Source: Nitriliruptorales bacterium (GTDB taxonomy: Bacteria; Actinomycetota; Nitriliruptoria; Euzebyales; Egibacteraceae). Taken from it: a stretch of 32,772 bases of DNA. The stretch spans positions 1-32,772 of the forward strand of contig WHTC01000009.1 in assembly GCA_009379795.1 (NCBI GenBank), written 5' to 3'. This document shows, piece after piece, positions 1 to 8,128 of this stretch; positions within the stretch are counted from its first letter, which is position 1, and every line of letters begins with the position of its first letter. Both the position numbers and the translations under genes were made by a program. The notes under the pieces were generated by a model. It made no database searches. It saw only the letters and a program-made list of their open reading frames with translations, and was not told the DNA's origin.

Positions 1-177
1 CGCGGCCGGCGTTTGTTCGGTGGACCGGATCACGACGCGGAGTTGGTGCGCGAGGCGCTGGGGACGATCCCGGTCGGCGGCTTCTTCTGCGCCGGGGAGT
101 TCGGCCCTGTCGGGTCCCGCAGTTTTGTTCACGGGTTTACCGCCAGCCTGCTCATCTTCGAGCGTGAGCAGCCGTAA
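1..177 (+). CDS. FIST C-terminal domain protein (5' truncated by window edge)
   Basis: The reading frame is open from base 1 and ends at TAA 175-177, giving the last 58 residues of a larger protein. The sequence runs through GGFFCAGEFGPVGSRSFVHGFTASL, read here in parts; the G-x-F-x-x-G-E-x-G-P-x-G pattern followed by HGFTAS is the characteristic end of FIST_C domains. FIST proteins are thought to be sensory small-ligand-binding proteins, often linked to signal transduction; the ligand of this one cannot be told from the fragment. It lies 93 nt upstream of glnB, where amtB would be usual, so it is probably not part of the nitrogen operon. The ORF track lists a different frame here (20-274), which is a shadow. 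Confidence 0.75.
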   Translation, partial: RGRRLFGGPDHDAELVREALGTIPVGGFFCAGEFGPVGSRSFVHGFTASLLIFEREQP

Positions 178-609
<432 letters not shown>

Positions 610-613
610 CGTC

Positions 614-683
614 TCATGAGCGCCGAATACGTGCAGGCGCTGGGTCCATCATGAGCGCCGAATACGTGCAGGCGCTGGGTCCA
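614..683 (+). repeat. Perfect 35-bp direct tandem duplication between glnB and glnD
   Basis: Two identical 35-bp units (614-648 and 649-683) begin TCATGAGCGCCGAATACG and end CTGGGTCCA; the first 8 bases (TCATGAGC) occur a third time at 684-691 and form the start of glnD. An ATG thus recurs every 35 nt at 616, 651 and 686. Because 35 is not a multiple of 3, each ATG is in a different frame. The lack of any mismatch suggests a recent duplication or an assembly artefact. Confidence 0.95.
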
Positions 684-689
684 TCATGA
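616..689 (+). promoter_or_regulatory. Two tandem micro-ORFs (MSAEYVQALGPS) coupled to glnD
   Basis: ATG 616 opens a 12-codon frame ending at TGA 652-654; ATG 651 opens the identical peptide ending at TGA 687-689. Each stop overlaps the next start as ATGA, the second stop overlapping the glnD ATG at 686. This is the geometry of translational coupling or a leader peptide. Neither micro-ORF has a clear Shine-Dalgarno. The peptide could equally be the former N-terminus of GlnD cut off by the duplication. That they are translated is inference. Confidence 0.45.
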
Positions 690-3232
690 GCACCGGGCTG
701 GACGCCCGCGCGGTGGAGGCGCATCCGGGCCCGGACTGGTGCCGGGCGTGGACCGCCCATGTCGACGCGGCGATCAGCGGGTCTATCCGGGAACTCGGCG
801 CCGACCGTGGCATGGCCGTGGTCGCGCTGGGCAGCTATGCCCGCCGGGAACTGTGCCCCGGGTCAGACGTGGACCTGCTGCTGCTGCACAGCGGGTGGGG
901 CCGTGACAACCTGTCCGACCTCGTCAAGCGACTCTGTTATCCCCTGTGGGATGCCGGCCTGCAGGTCGGCCATGCCGTACGCACCCCCTCACAGACCGTG
1001 CGGGCCGCGTCCGAGGGGATCGACACCGCCACCGCACTGACCGACCGTCGCCTCGTTGCCGGAGACCGCGGCCTGTTGGACGAGCTCAGCAGCCGCGCGG
1101 TGCCCTGGCTGCGCCGTGGCGCCGGCCAACTGCTGGCCGACCTCACGGACGCCGACCGCCGGCGGCGCACCAAGGCGGGCTGGCGGCCCGGGATGGTGGA
1201 ACCGCACCTCAAGAACGGTGCGGGCGGCCTGCGTGACCTCCAGGGGCTGCGCTGGGCCGCCGCGTGCCTGCTCGGCGAGGTCGGCCTGGACCCGCTGGTC
1301 AGCGCCCGCTACCTGGGCGCCGCCGACCGGCGGGAGTTGGCCGCCGCCGGCGACACGCTGCTCGCCGTGCGCTGCGCCCTGCACCTTGTGCGTGGTGCGA
1401 GTCTCCGGCCACCGGGCAACGAGATCGACCGGCTCCGGCTTGATCTGCAGGACGACACCGCGGCGCGGCTGGGCGTCGGTGCCGGCGACGGCGCAGAACT
1501 GCTGCTGCGGGTCGGCCTGGCGACCCGCACCGTCGCGTATCTGCACGAGCGCACCTGGCCGGTGCTGCTCGAGGACGCGCGTGGCGGCCGGCGCTGGCTG
1601 CGGGCATCGCGGCATCCGTCGCGCCGCGCCGCCCAGCCCGGCTCGCCGGGCGAGGGGCTGCGCTGGCAGGACGGCGCGGTGGCCGTCGAGGAGAGCAGCA
1701 CTCTGGCCGCCGACCCCGCGCTGGCGATGCGTGCGCTGGCGGCCGCCGGGCAGCGAGGGGTGTCGCTGCACCGCCCGACCGCCGAGCGGCTGCGCCGCCA
1801 GATCGCCGGCGCGGGCACCCTCGCCTGGGAGGACGGCGCCCGCAGCGCGTTCCTGGCACTGCTGCGTTCTGGCGCGACCGCGCTGCCCGCGCTCGGCGAC
1901 GCCGACCACCTGGGCGTGCTGCCCGCCTACCTTCCGGCCTGGACGCGGGTACGGGGTCACCCCCAGCGCAACCCCTTCCACCTCTACGACCTCGACACGC
2001 ACCTGTACCAGACCGTCGCGGAACTGGTGGAGATCGGCCGGGGCCTGCTGGGGGAGCGCCAGGCGGCGCTGTACGAGCGGCTGGCTTCCGCCGACACCCT
2101 CCTGGTCGGGGCGCTGCTGCACGATGTCGGCAAGGCGTGGCCGGGGGACCACAGCATCGTCGGCGCGCGACTGGCTCGCGAGTGGGTCCCATCCCTGGGC
2201 TTCCCCGGCATCGACGGCGACCGCGTGGCCCGACTGGTCCGCCATCACCTGCTCCTGCCCGACGTCGCCACCCGCCGGGACCTCGACGATGAAGGGGAGT
2301 TGCAGGCGGTTGCCACCGCGGTCGGCGACATCGAGACCCTTGACGGGCTGTACCTGCTGAGCCTTGCCGACGCCCGGGCGACCGGTCCCTCGGCGCACTC
2401 GCCGTGGAAGGACGGGCTGCTCGCCGAACTGCACCGGCGTGTCCGCCGGGTCCTGGCCGGCGGCGTCGAGCCCGCGTTCCCAGGCGCGGCGGCCGTGGCC
2501 GCCGCGGCGCGCCACCAGGCGCCTGGAGACCACCGGGTCGAAACACTGCTGTCCTCCGTGGACCCGCGCTACCTGATCACCGCGGGAGTCACACAGGTGC
2601 TGGCGCACGCCCGGCTGGTTCAGCCGGTGCCGGCGCCTGGCGAGCTGCGCGCCGCCACCCGGGAGGGCCCCGCCGAGCAGACCGCCACCATCACCGTCGT
2701 CGCGGGTGACCGCCGCGGCCTCATGGCCATGTGCGCCGGCGTGCTCGCCGCCCACGGCCTCACCGTGCTCGACGCCCGAGCGTTCACGACCGAGGGTGGC
2801 ATCGCGCTGGACTGGTTCGCGGTCCGGCCGGGCAACGGGCTGGAGGGCGGGCCGGGCTGGCGGCGCGTCGAGGACGACCTGCGGCGCGCCGCCGCCGGGG
2901 ACCTCGACGTGGCGGCGGCGATCGCTGCGCGGGAGCGGCGCCGCGATGCGCGTCCCCGGGCGCTGGCTGCGCCCGTGCCGATCGACGTCACCTTCGACCT
3001 GCGAGTCGGCCTGTCCCGGATCGAGGTCCACGGGCCGGACACCCCGGGCCTGCTCTACCGTCTCGCCCGCGTGCTGTCGGAGGCCGAGGCTGACGTGTTC
3101 GGCGCGCGGGTGGCCACGCTCGGCCCTGAGGTCCGCGACGTCTTCTTCGTCCGGCTTGACCCCGACTCCGACCCGGACACCCGAACCGCGCTCGCTCTCG
3201 CCCTCCGCGACGCCGCCACGCCCCGCACTTGA
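686..3232 (+). CDS. glnD: PII nucleotidyltransferase / de-modifying enzyme GlnD
   Basis: Bifunctional enzyme of 848 residues that adds a nucleotide to PII under nitrogen limitation and removes it when glutamine is plentiful. Order of domains: nucleotidyltransferase with GSYARREL (G49-S50) and the metal-binding D61-x-D63 of SDVDLLLLH; a helical GlnD linker region; an HD phosphohydrolase domain with LLHDVGKAWPGDHS near residues 476-489; two ACT domains, at about 668-735 (TVVAGDRRGLMAMCAGVLA) and 778-848 (EVHGPDTPGLLYRLARVLS), which sense glutamine. All catalytic motifs look intact and length fits the family (roughly 750-890). The start at ATG 686 overlaps the stop of the second upstream micro-ORF and lacks a good Shine-Dalgarno, so initiation may depend on coupling. 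Confidence 0.93.
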   Translation: MSTGLDARAVEAHPGPDWCRAWTAHVDAAISGSIRELGADRGMAVVALGSYARRELCPGSDVDLLLLHSGWGRDNLSDLVKRLCYPLWDAGLQVGHAVRTPSQTVRAASEGIDTATALTDRRLVAGDRGLLDELSSRAVPWLRRGAGQLLADLTDADRRRRTKAGWRPGMVEPHLKNGAGGLRDLQGLRWAAACLLGEVGLDPLVSARYLGAADRRELAAAGDTLLAVRCALHLVRGASLRPPGNEIDRLRLDLQDDTAARLGVGAGDGAELLLRVGLATRTVAYLHERTWPVLLEDARGGRRWLRASRHPSRRAAQPGSPGEGLRWQDGAVAVEESSTLAADPALAMRALAAAGQRGVSLHRPTAERLRRQIAGAGTLAWEDGARSAFLALLRSGATALPALGDADHLGVLPAYLPAWTRVRGHPQRNPFHLYDLDTHLYQTVAELVEIGRGLLGERQAALYERLASADTLLVGALLHDVGKAWPGDHSIVGARLAREWVPSLGFPGIDGDRVARLVRHHLLLPDVATRRDLDDEGELQAVATAVGDIETLDGLYLLSLADARATGPSAHSPWKDGLLAELHRRVRRVLAGGVEPAFPGAAAVAAAARHQAPGDHRVETLLSSVDPRYLITAGVTQVLAHARLVQPVPAPGELRAATREGPAEQTATITVVAGDRRGLMAMCAGVLAAHGLTVLDARAFTTEGGIALDWFAVRPGNGLEGGPGWRRVEDDLRRAAAGDLDVAAAIAARERRRDARPRALAAPVPIDVTFDLRVGLSRIEVHGPDTPGLLYRLARVLSEAEADVFGARVATLGPEVRDVFFVRLDPDSDPDTRTALALALRDAATPRT

Positions 3233-3270
3233 CGCCGGCATCTGGGGGGTGGCCGCGCGTGGGGGCCTGC

Positions 3271-3276
3271 TACGCT
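3271..3276 (+). promoter_or_regulatory. -10 element TACGCT, likely leaderless start
   Basis: TACGCT ends 7 nt before ATG 3284, placing the expected transcription start at or next to the start codon. No Shine-Dalgarno and no recognisable -35 are seen. The same hexamer at the same spacing occurs before the gene at 21153. Confidence 0.45.
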
Positions 3277-3283
3277 CGCCGGC

Positions 3284-4846
3284 ATGGAGGGGGAGCTGTC
3301 CCCGCAATCCTCGCCGCGCCGGCCGCTACCGCTGCTGCTGCTGCTGCTGGTGGCGGTGGTTGTGCTGCTGGTTGTCGCGCTTGTGGCCAGCGCGATCGCC
3401 GGGTTCGCCCAGTACCGCCAGGTGCAGCACCTGCGGGCCGAGGTGGCCGAGCTGTCTGCGGAGCTGGAGACGGTCCGCGACCAGCTCGCCCAGGATGCGG
3501 AGACGCCGGCGACCGACAATCCCCTGGCCGGTCTGCTTGACGACCTGCTGGGCGGTGACGGCGACCTCGACGGCCTGCTCGACGGCGGCCTCGACGGCCT
3601 GCTCGGCGGCGGACTGGAGGGGCTGCCCGGCGCGGAGCTGCTCGGCTGCCTCCAGCCGCAGGGAGCGACCCCGACGGCGACCCTTCCCCGCCAGCCGCTC
3701 GCCGAGCAGACGGCGGCGATCGCCGGGCGCGTGGAGGAGTTGCGCGACCTGACGTTCACCGATCCGCCAGAACCGGTCGTGGAGGCGCCCGGAGACTTCC
3801 GTGCGGGACTGGTGGAGCGGATCACGGCGGGCTACCCCGAAGAGGAGGCGGAGCTGGACCGGCGGATCCTGGCCGCGCTCGCGGCCATCCCGACCGAAAC
3901 CGACCTGTGGCGGCTGGCGGTCGACCTCGTCGGCGATCAGTCAGTCGGCTACTACGACTCGGACACCGGTGAGATTGTGGTCCGCGGCGACTCGGACGCC
4001 GACGAGCTCGGAACCGTCGAGCAGGTGACGCTGGCCCACGAACTGGAGCACGCGCTGGCCGACCAGGCTCTCGGCCTGCCCGACACCGACAGCGTCGACG
4101 GCGACGCCGCCCGTGCCGCGCTGGCACTCGTGGAGGGCGACGCCGTCGTGACCATGCAGCAGTTCGCGCTGTCGGCCCTGGAGGTCGGCGACCAGCTGGC
4201 CCTGAGCCTGGATCCCGGAATGATGGCCTCGCGCGCGCAGCTGGAGACCTACCCGGCGTTCCTGCGTGACGAGCTGCTGTTCCCCTACACCGACGGCCTG
4301 GCGTTCGTCTGCGGCCTGTACGCTGACGGCGGTTGGGCGGCGGTCGACGCCGCCTACGCCGACCCACCGACCACCAGCGCCCAGGTGCTGTACCCCGAGC
4401 GCTACACCGACCGGGAGCCTGCGGCCGAGGTGTCCGCGCCGCCGCACCCGGGATCCGGCTGGGACGAGGTCCACACCGACTCGTTCGGGGCCGCGGAGTT
4501 GCGCTCGCTGTTCGCCGCTCCCGGCGGCGACCCGGGCGCGGAGCTCGACCGCCCCGACGAGCGCGCTGCCGCCTGGGCGGGCGGGACGGTGACCCTGTGG
4601 ACCGCAGGCCAGGACAGCGCGGTGGCCCTGCGGCTGGTCGAACGTCCCGGCCACGACGGGCTGTGCGCGTCCGTACGCGACTGGTACGCCGCCGCTCAGC
4701 CCGACGGCGGGGACGCCGGTCCGTCCGGGGACGAGGTCCTGGCCCGCAGCGGTGACCCCCAGAGTGGCGTGGTCGCCTGCACGAGCGACGAGGTCCGGGT
4801 GGGGATCGCCCCCGACCTGGCGGAGGCCCGCGCGGTCACCCGCTAA
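3284..4846 (+). CDS. Membrane-anchored HExxH putative metallopeptidase
   Basis: Protein of 520 residues, not recognised as a named family. Residues about 15-42 (PLLLLLLVAVVVLLVVALVASAI in part) form a single membrane anchor; residues about 46-75 (LRAEVAELSAELETVRDQL) look like a short coiled coil; residues about 80-125 are a low-complexity D/G/L repeat (GDLDGLLDGGLDGLLGGGLEG). The extracellular part carries LAHELEHAL with H252-E253 and H256, followed 28 residues later by E284 in LVEGDAV, the spacing and context of a gluzincin-type zinc site. A peptidase role is therefore plausible but unproven. It probably starts leaderless (see 3271). It ends convergently with the DUF192 gene, overlapping it by 11 nt. 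Confidence 0.7.
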   Translation: MEGELSPQSSPRRPLPLLLLLLVAVVVLLVVALVASAIAGFAQYRQVQHLRAEVAELSAELETVRDQLAQDAETPATDNPLAGLLDDLLGGDGDLDGLLDGGLDGLLGGGLEGLPGAELLGCLQPQGATPTATLPRQPLAEQTAAIAGRVEELRDLTFTDPPEPVVEAPGDFRAGLVERITAGYPEEEAELDRRILAALAAIPTETDLWRLAVDLVGDQSVGYYDSDTGEIVVRGDSDADELGTVEQVTLAHELEHALADQALGLPDTDSVDGDAARAALALVEGDAVVTMQQFALSALEVGDQLALSLDPGMMASRAQLETYPAFLRDELLFPYTDGLAFVCGLYADGGWAAVDAAYADPPTTSAQVLYPERYTDREPAAEVSAPPHPGSGWDEVHTDSFGAAELRSLFAAPGGDPGAELDRPDERAAAWAGGTVTLWTAGQDSAVALRLVERPGHDGLCASVRDWYAAAQPDGGDAGPSGDEVLARSGDPQSGVVACTSDEVRVGIAPDLAEARAVTR

Positions 4847-5183
4847 CGATCTCGGCCACCTCCAGGCGGTCGCCGGGGCGCAGCCGCCAGCGGGCGAACG
4901 TCCCGGCCTCGGCTTCCAGCACCGCCCGTGACCGCCAGACTGGCCGGCTGAACCGGTTGGGCGCCATGGCGACGGTGCGCACGACCACGAGTCCGCGGTC
5001 ACAGAAGGCCACGTCGATGGCGAAGCGCATCCCGACGGTGTGCACCTGCATGGCGGGGCGGAGCAGCAGCCCGCCGTCGACCCCGTCGCGCCCGAGCAGG
5101 CCCCGCAGGCGCGCGCCGGGCGTGTCGGCGATCTCGATCGTCGCCACCGCCTCCCCGTCGCGCCGCAGCAGCGCGCTTCTCAC
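4836..5183 (-). CDS. DUF192 family protein
   Basis: About 115 residues, a full-length DUF192 domain: IEIADTPGARLRGLLGR near the N-terminus, VHTVGMRFAIDVAF in the middle and AVLEAEAGTFARWRLRPGD near the end are the conserved blocks of this family of small beta-fold proteins of unknown function. Two consecutive GTG codons lie at 5186 and 5183; the AGGAGG that overlaps the stop of the upstream gene is 5 nt from the second, so 5183 is preferred. It is the last gene of the Tad pilus region and the preceding gene ends 7-10 nt away, so it is probably co-transcribed. From general knowledge of actinobacterial genomes, DUF192 genes are often found next to tad genes. Confidence 0.85.
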   Translation of the reverse strand: MRSALLRRDGEAVATIEIADTPGARLRGLLGRDGVDGGLLLRPAMQVHTVGMRFAIDVAFCDRGLVVVRTVAMAPNRFSRPVWRSRAVLEAEAGTFARWRLRPGDRLEVAEIVSG

Positions 5184-5192
5184 CACCGCCTC

Positions 5193-5735
5193 CTACACCC
5201 GGCCGCCGACGCCGGGGTCGCGCAGGTGGCGGGCCGCGGGGTCGTCGACGCGCGCGCCGCTGCGCGCCGCTGCCTCGCGGATCGCCTCCAGCAGCGGCTG
5301 CGGCCGGGCCCAGAACCACGGGTTGACACGCAGCGACGAGCCGTCGGCGTCGCGCAGGTGCAGCCACGTCGTCTCCACGTCGGCGTGGACGGCGTGGCGC
5401 TTGATGGGTCCGCGATGACCCTCGACCGCCACGAGGGCGTCAAGACGGACACGGCGAGCGCGCCAGGGCGGCAGCGACCGCACGGTGAGCCGCCCCTCCG
5501 TGTCCACGCGGGCGACCGCCCCCAAGCCCACGGCGAGCAGCCCCGCGCCAACGAGCGCTGCGCCGGCGGCGCCCAGCGACAGCGGGCCGGGCCCCGCGGC
5601 GCCGGCGACGGGAGGGGCCAGGGCTCGACCCAACCCCTCGATCATGCGGAGGAACGCCGCCAGCCCCAGGAACCCGGCTCCCATGGCCGGTACGAGCGCG
5701 GGCAGCCGCAGCCGGACGACCGGCCTCATGACCAC
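5193..5735 (-). CDS. Two-helix membrane protein with PH-like C-terminal domain
   Basis: 180 residues from GTG 5735 (ATG 5729 is an equally good start). Two hydrophobic segments at about 12-34 and 50-72 are followed by a soluble stretch that reads like a bacterial PH-like fold: VARVDTEGRLTVRSLPPWRARRVRLDALV in part, then TTWLHLRDADGSSLRVNP. Such two-helix plus PH-like proteins are common and uncharacterised. It follows the upstream membrane protein with 1 nt between stop and start and its own stop codon lies inside the DUF192 Shine-Dalgarno, so the three are an operon. Function unknown. Confidence 0.7.
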   Translation of the reverse strand: MVMRPVVRLRLPALVPAMGAGFLGLAAFLRMIEGLGRALAPPVAGAAGPGPLSLGAAGAALVGAGLLAVGLGAVARVDTEGRLTVRSLPPWRARRVRLDALVAVEGHRGPIKRHAVHADVETTWLHLRDADGSSLRVNPWFWARPQPLLEAIREAAARSGARVDDPAARHLRDPGVGGRV

Positions 5736-5736
5736 A

Positions 5737-6147
5737 TCACGGCCGCCGCGTGACGGCGGTCGCGCCGAGGGCGGCTGCCGCGGCGGCGACCGCGAGGCTC
5801 GCCAGCGACCATGTCACGGCGTCCCCGGAGCGGAAGCCGGCGACGGTGAGGATGACAAAGGTGGCCGTCGGGCCGGCCGCTCCTGCCAGCCGGCTCGGGC
5901 GCGCGCCGGCGCCGGCGCGCGCCGCCATCCAGGCGCCCGCCGCTCCGGCCACCATGACGGCCAGCGCCGCGGCGATCAGTACCACAGCCACGCCGGCCTC
6001 CGGCGACAGGCCGGCTCCGGCGGCCACCCGGGTCGCCGCCGGCTGCGCCAGCGCCAGCAGGATGAGGCAGGCGGCGGCGCCGGTGAGGAGGCCCCTGACG
6101 CGAGGCCGTCGCCGTGGTGCCGCGCGCTGTTCACCCAGTCTCGTCAT
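5737..6147 (-). CDS. Small integral membrane protein, unknown
   Basis: 136 residues with an Arg-rich N-terminus (RAAPRRRPRVRG) and four predicted membrane helices at about 18-42, 48-74, 85-105 and 110-130, made almost entirely of Ala, Val, Gly and Leu. No family recognised. The ATG has a good GGGAGG 9 nt upstream. It lies 27 nt after the lipoprotein gene and directly before the PH-like gene. A perfect 26-bp GC palindrome lies inside it (5898-5923). A role in the pilus region is only suggested by position. Confidence 0.65.
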   Translation of the reverse strand: MTRLGEQRAAPRRRPRVRGLLTGAAACLILLALAQPAATRVAAGAGLSPEAGVAVVLIAAALAVMVAGAAGAWMAARAGAGARPSRLAGAAGPTATFVILTVAGFRSGDAVTWSLASLAVAAAAAALGATAVTRRP

Positions 6148-6174
6148 CGCGGTGATCCTCCCGGCATTTCGGAC

Positions 6175-6726
6175 TCACGCCTGCAAGCGCAGCGAGTCAA
6201 CGATCGTGCGCAGCACGTTCTCGTCGACGTCATCGGCAGGCCCGGCCGCCCGCAGGTTGACGCTGGCGCCGTCGTCGGTCAGCACGAGCAGGTCGAACTG
6301 ACGCATCGGCACGTCATCGTCCTCCAGGGGGACGACATAGCGGCTCTCCACGAGCATGGCGTCCTGGGCGCCGGCCACCTCAACCGGGTCCTCGCTGATG
6401 ACTTCCCGGTCCTGGAGCTGCAGGTCGGCATTGAGGTGGAACTGGTCGAGGTAGACGTCCATGGGCACGTCGTCGGGCAGGCCGGGGCCGCGCTGGGCCC
6501 GCACGCCGGTTCGAATGTCGCCGGTGCCCTCGGGCCCGAGGAACTCCACCACACCGGACTCCTCGCCGGGCTGCCGTTCCCAGCCGTCGGCGTAGAGGAA
6601 GGAGTGCCCGTCCGCCTGGTGCCGGGAGTAACCCTCCGGGTCGTCCGGTTCCTGCGCGCCGCCGGCCGATGAGCAGGCGCCGAGCAGCGCAGCGGCAGCG
6701 AGCACCGCCAGTCCACGAGCGGTCAT
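6175..6726 (-). CDS. Secreted lipoprotein, unknown function
   Basis: 183 residues from ATG 6726, which has GGAGG in front (CCGGAGGCCTTGAG). The signal peptide MTARGLAVLAAAALLGAC ends in a lipobox LLGAC with Cys18, so the mature protein would be lipid-anchored on the outer face of the membrane. The remainder (GYSRHQADGHSFLYADGWE, then VVEFLGPEGTGDIRTGV) resembles the small PsbP/LpqN-like lipoproteins that begin with a Y-D/S-H-x2-Gly-x-S-F-x-Y-P/A-x-GW pattern; this assignment is tentative. It lies 49 nt after the Flp-headed protein gene in the second block of the Tad locus. The ORF track extends the frame to 7182, but that upstream part is antisense-shadow sequence inside the previous gene. 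Confidence 0.75.
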   Translation of the reverse strand: MTARGLAVLAAAALLGACSSAGGAQEPDDPEGYSRHQADGHSFLYADGWERQPGEESGVVEFLGPEGTGDIRTGVRAQRGPGLPDDVPMDVYLDQFHLNADLQLQDREVISEDPVEVAGAQDAMLVESRYVVPLEDDDVPMRQFDLLVLTDDGASVNLRAAGPADDVDENVLRTIVDSLRLQA

Positions 6727-6775
6727 CTCAAGGCCTCCGGGTGGTCGTTCGGCCGGCAACGCAGGGCGGCGGGGA

Positions 6776-8128
6776 TCATCCGGTGCACGCCTGCCACGGT
6801 ACCAAGACGCGCTCGCCGCCCTGGGGCGCGTCGAGGTATTGCGCGTCGACGAGCCTCGTGTCGCTTGCGTCGTAGCCCAGGTCCAGCCCGAGCTTGGCGC
6901 CGAGCGCCACCTCGCCACCCGCGCCGAGTCCCCAGGTCTCCCCGTCGTACTCGGTGATGCTAACCGTGCCATCGTCCATGATCCGCTGTTGGTAGCCCTC
7001 CGCGGCCTCCAGGTAGCGCTCGACGCCGTCGGGCGTTCCGACGGTTGCCGAGGCGGTGAGCAGGTCCATCGCCGCGCTGCGGTTGCGCGGGTCGCGCAGG
7101 TCGAGCTCGGAGGTGACGGTGACGGTGTTGGTGCCCTCGGCACCGAAGTCCCCGCTGACGCTCCCCAGGACGTTGCCCGCATCGTCGAGCGTCATGCCGT
7201 TGCCGGAGAGCAGACCGCCCCGTCCGCTGGACGTCGAGTACGACGACTCGAGCTTGATCGGCTGGCCGTCGGCGTCCAGCGTCAGAGCGGCGGCGACGCC
7301 ACGGCCTTCCGAGCCACTGACCCCGAGGACCACGCCCGCGCTGCCACCGATCTCGCCGCTCAGCTCCAGGTAGAGGGTTGTCTCACCGGTCCGGCGGTCG
7401 TAGACGCCGCCGGCCACGGCTTCTCCCGACAGCTCCGCGCTGGCCCCGGCAGGACCAAGATCGACTCCGGCCGAGCCCGACGCACCAGCTACCGCCTCGA
7501 AGTACACCATGTCCGAGTCAGGCAGATCGGGGCCGCCGGTGACCAGGTCGACCACGCCGTTGACGATGCGCAGGCCGGGAGACAACGACTCCCCAGCCCG
7601 GCGAAGCGCGAGGTTGCGACGCTCGCTGATGAAGTCGTCGGCGGCGTCGGCGTCCTCGAACACCCAGGTCTCGCCGAGCCCGGCCCCAACCTCGACCGTC
7701 CCGCTGGCGAACGCGCCGGCACGCAGGTCACCGCTGGGCAGCTCGATGCCACCCCTCGCACCGATGCCGGCCGTGGCGCCGACGGTGCCCTCATCGAACC
7801 AGGTGACGTGGACGGTGCCGTCGGAGCGCTCCTCGCGCGTGTACCCCTCCCGCCCGCCGATCTCCACGAAAGTGATCCTCAGCGAACCTCCGATCGACCG
7901 GTCAGAGGTCGCGCGCACGCAGCTGTCCGGCTCGAAGGTGGTTTCTCCGGCGGAGCAGTCCTGGCCGATGATGGTGCAGATGACGGTCTTGATGCCCTCG
8001 GCGACGGCCGGGCCGATGGGACTGGCGACGATCACCGCGACCGTGACCGTGATGGCCACGAGCACTCCGAGGTACTCGGCGGTGACCTGGCCCCGTTGTC
8101 CCGCCAACCGGGCGCTCAGCGGTCCCAC
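6776..8128 (-). CDS. Long surface protein with Flp-type prepilin N-terminus
   Basis: 450 residues from GTG 8128, which overlaps the end of the upstream gene by 13 nt; the longer ORF-track version reads through that gene out of frame. The N-terminus VGPLSARLAGQRG|QVTAEYLGVLVAITVTVAVIV matches the small Flp pilin encoded nearby: a 13-residue basic leader, Gly13 as the prepilin cleavage residue, Glu at +5, Tyr at +6, then a hydrophobic helix. After about residue 50 comes a roughly 400-residue Gly/Ser/Thr-rich domain with many alternating beta-type strands (GTVEVGAGLGETWVFEDAD, AELSGEAVAGGVYDRRTGETTLYLELSG in parts), not recognised as any named family. It looks like a pilin head fused to an extracellular beta-rich module, possibly a minor or tip pilin or adhesin. 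Confidence 0.75.
   Translation of the reverse strand: MGPLSARLAGQRGQVTAEYLGVLVAITVTVAVIVASPIGPAVAEGIKTVICTIIGQDCSAGETTFEPDSCVRATSDRSIGGSLRITFVEIGGREGYTREERSDGTVHVTWFDEGTVGATAGIGARGGIELPSGDLRAGAFASGTVEVGAGLGETWVFEDADAADDFISERRNLALRRAGESLSPGLRIVNGVVDLVTGGPDLPDSDMVYFEAVAGASGSAGVDLGPAGASAELSGEAVAGGVYDRRTGETTLYLELSGEIGGSAGVVLGVSGSEGRGVAAALTLDADGQPIKLESSYSTSSGRGGLLSGNGMTLDDAGNVLGSVSGDFGAEGTNTVTVTSELDLRDPRNRSAAMDLLTASATVGTPDGVERYLEAAEGYQQRIMDDGTVSITEYDGETWGLGAGGEVALGAKLGLDLGYDASDTRLVDAQYLDAPQGGERVLVPWQACTG

Noticed and set aside
989-3307. 772-codon antisense ORF opposite glnD
   Set aside because: It is the reverse-strand shadow of a high-GC gene; it has no recognisable domain and glnD is clearly coding.
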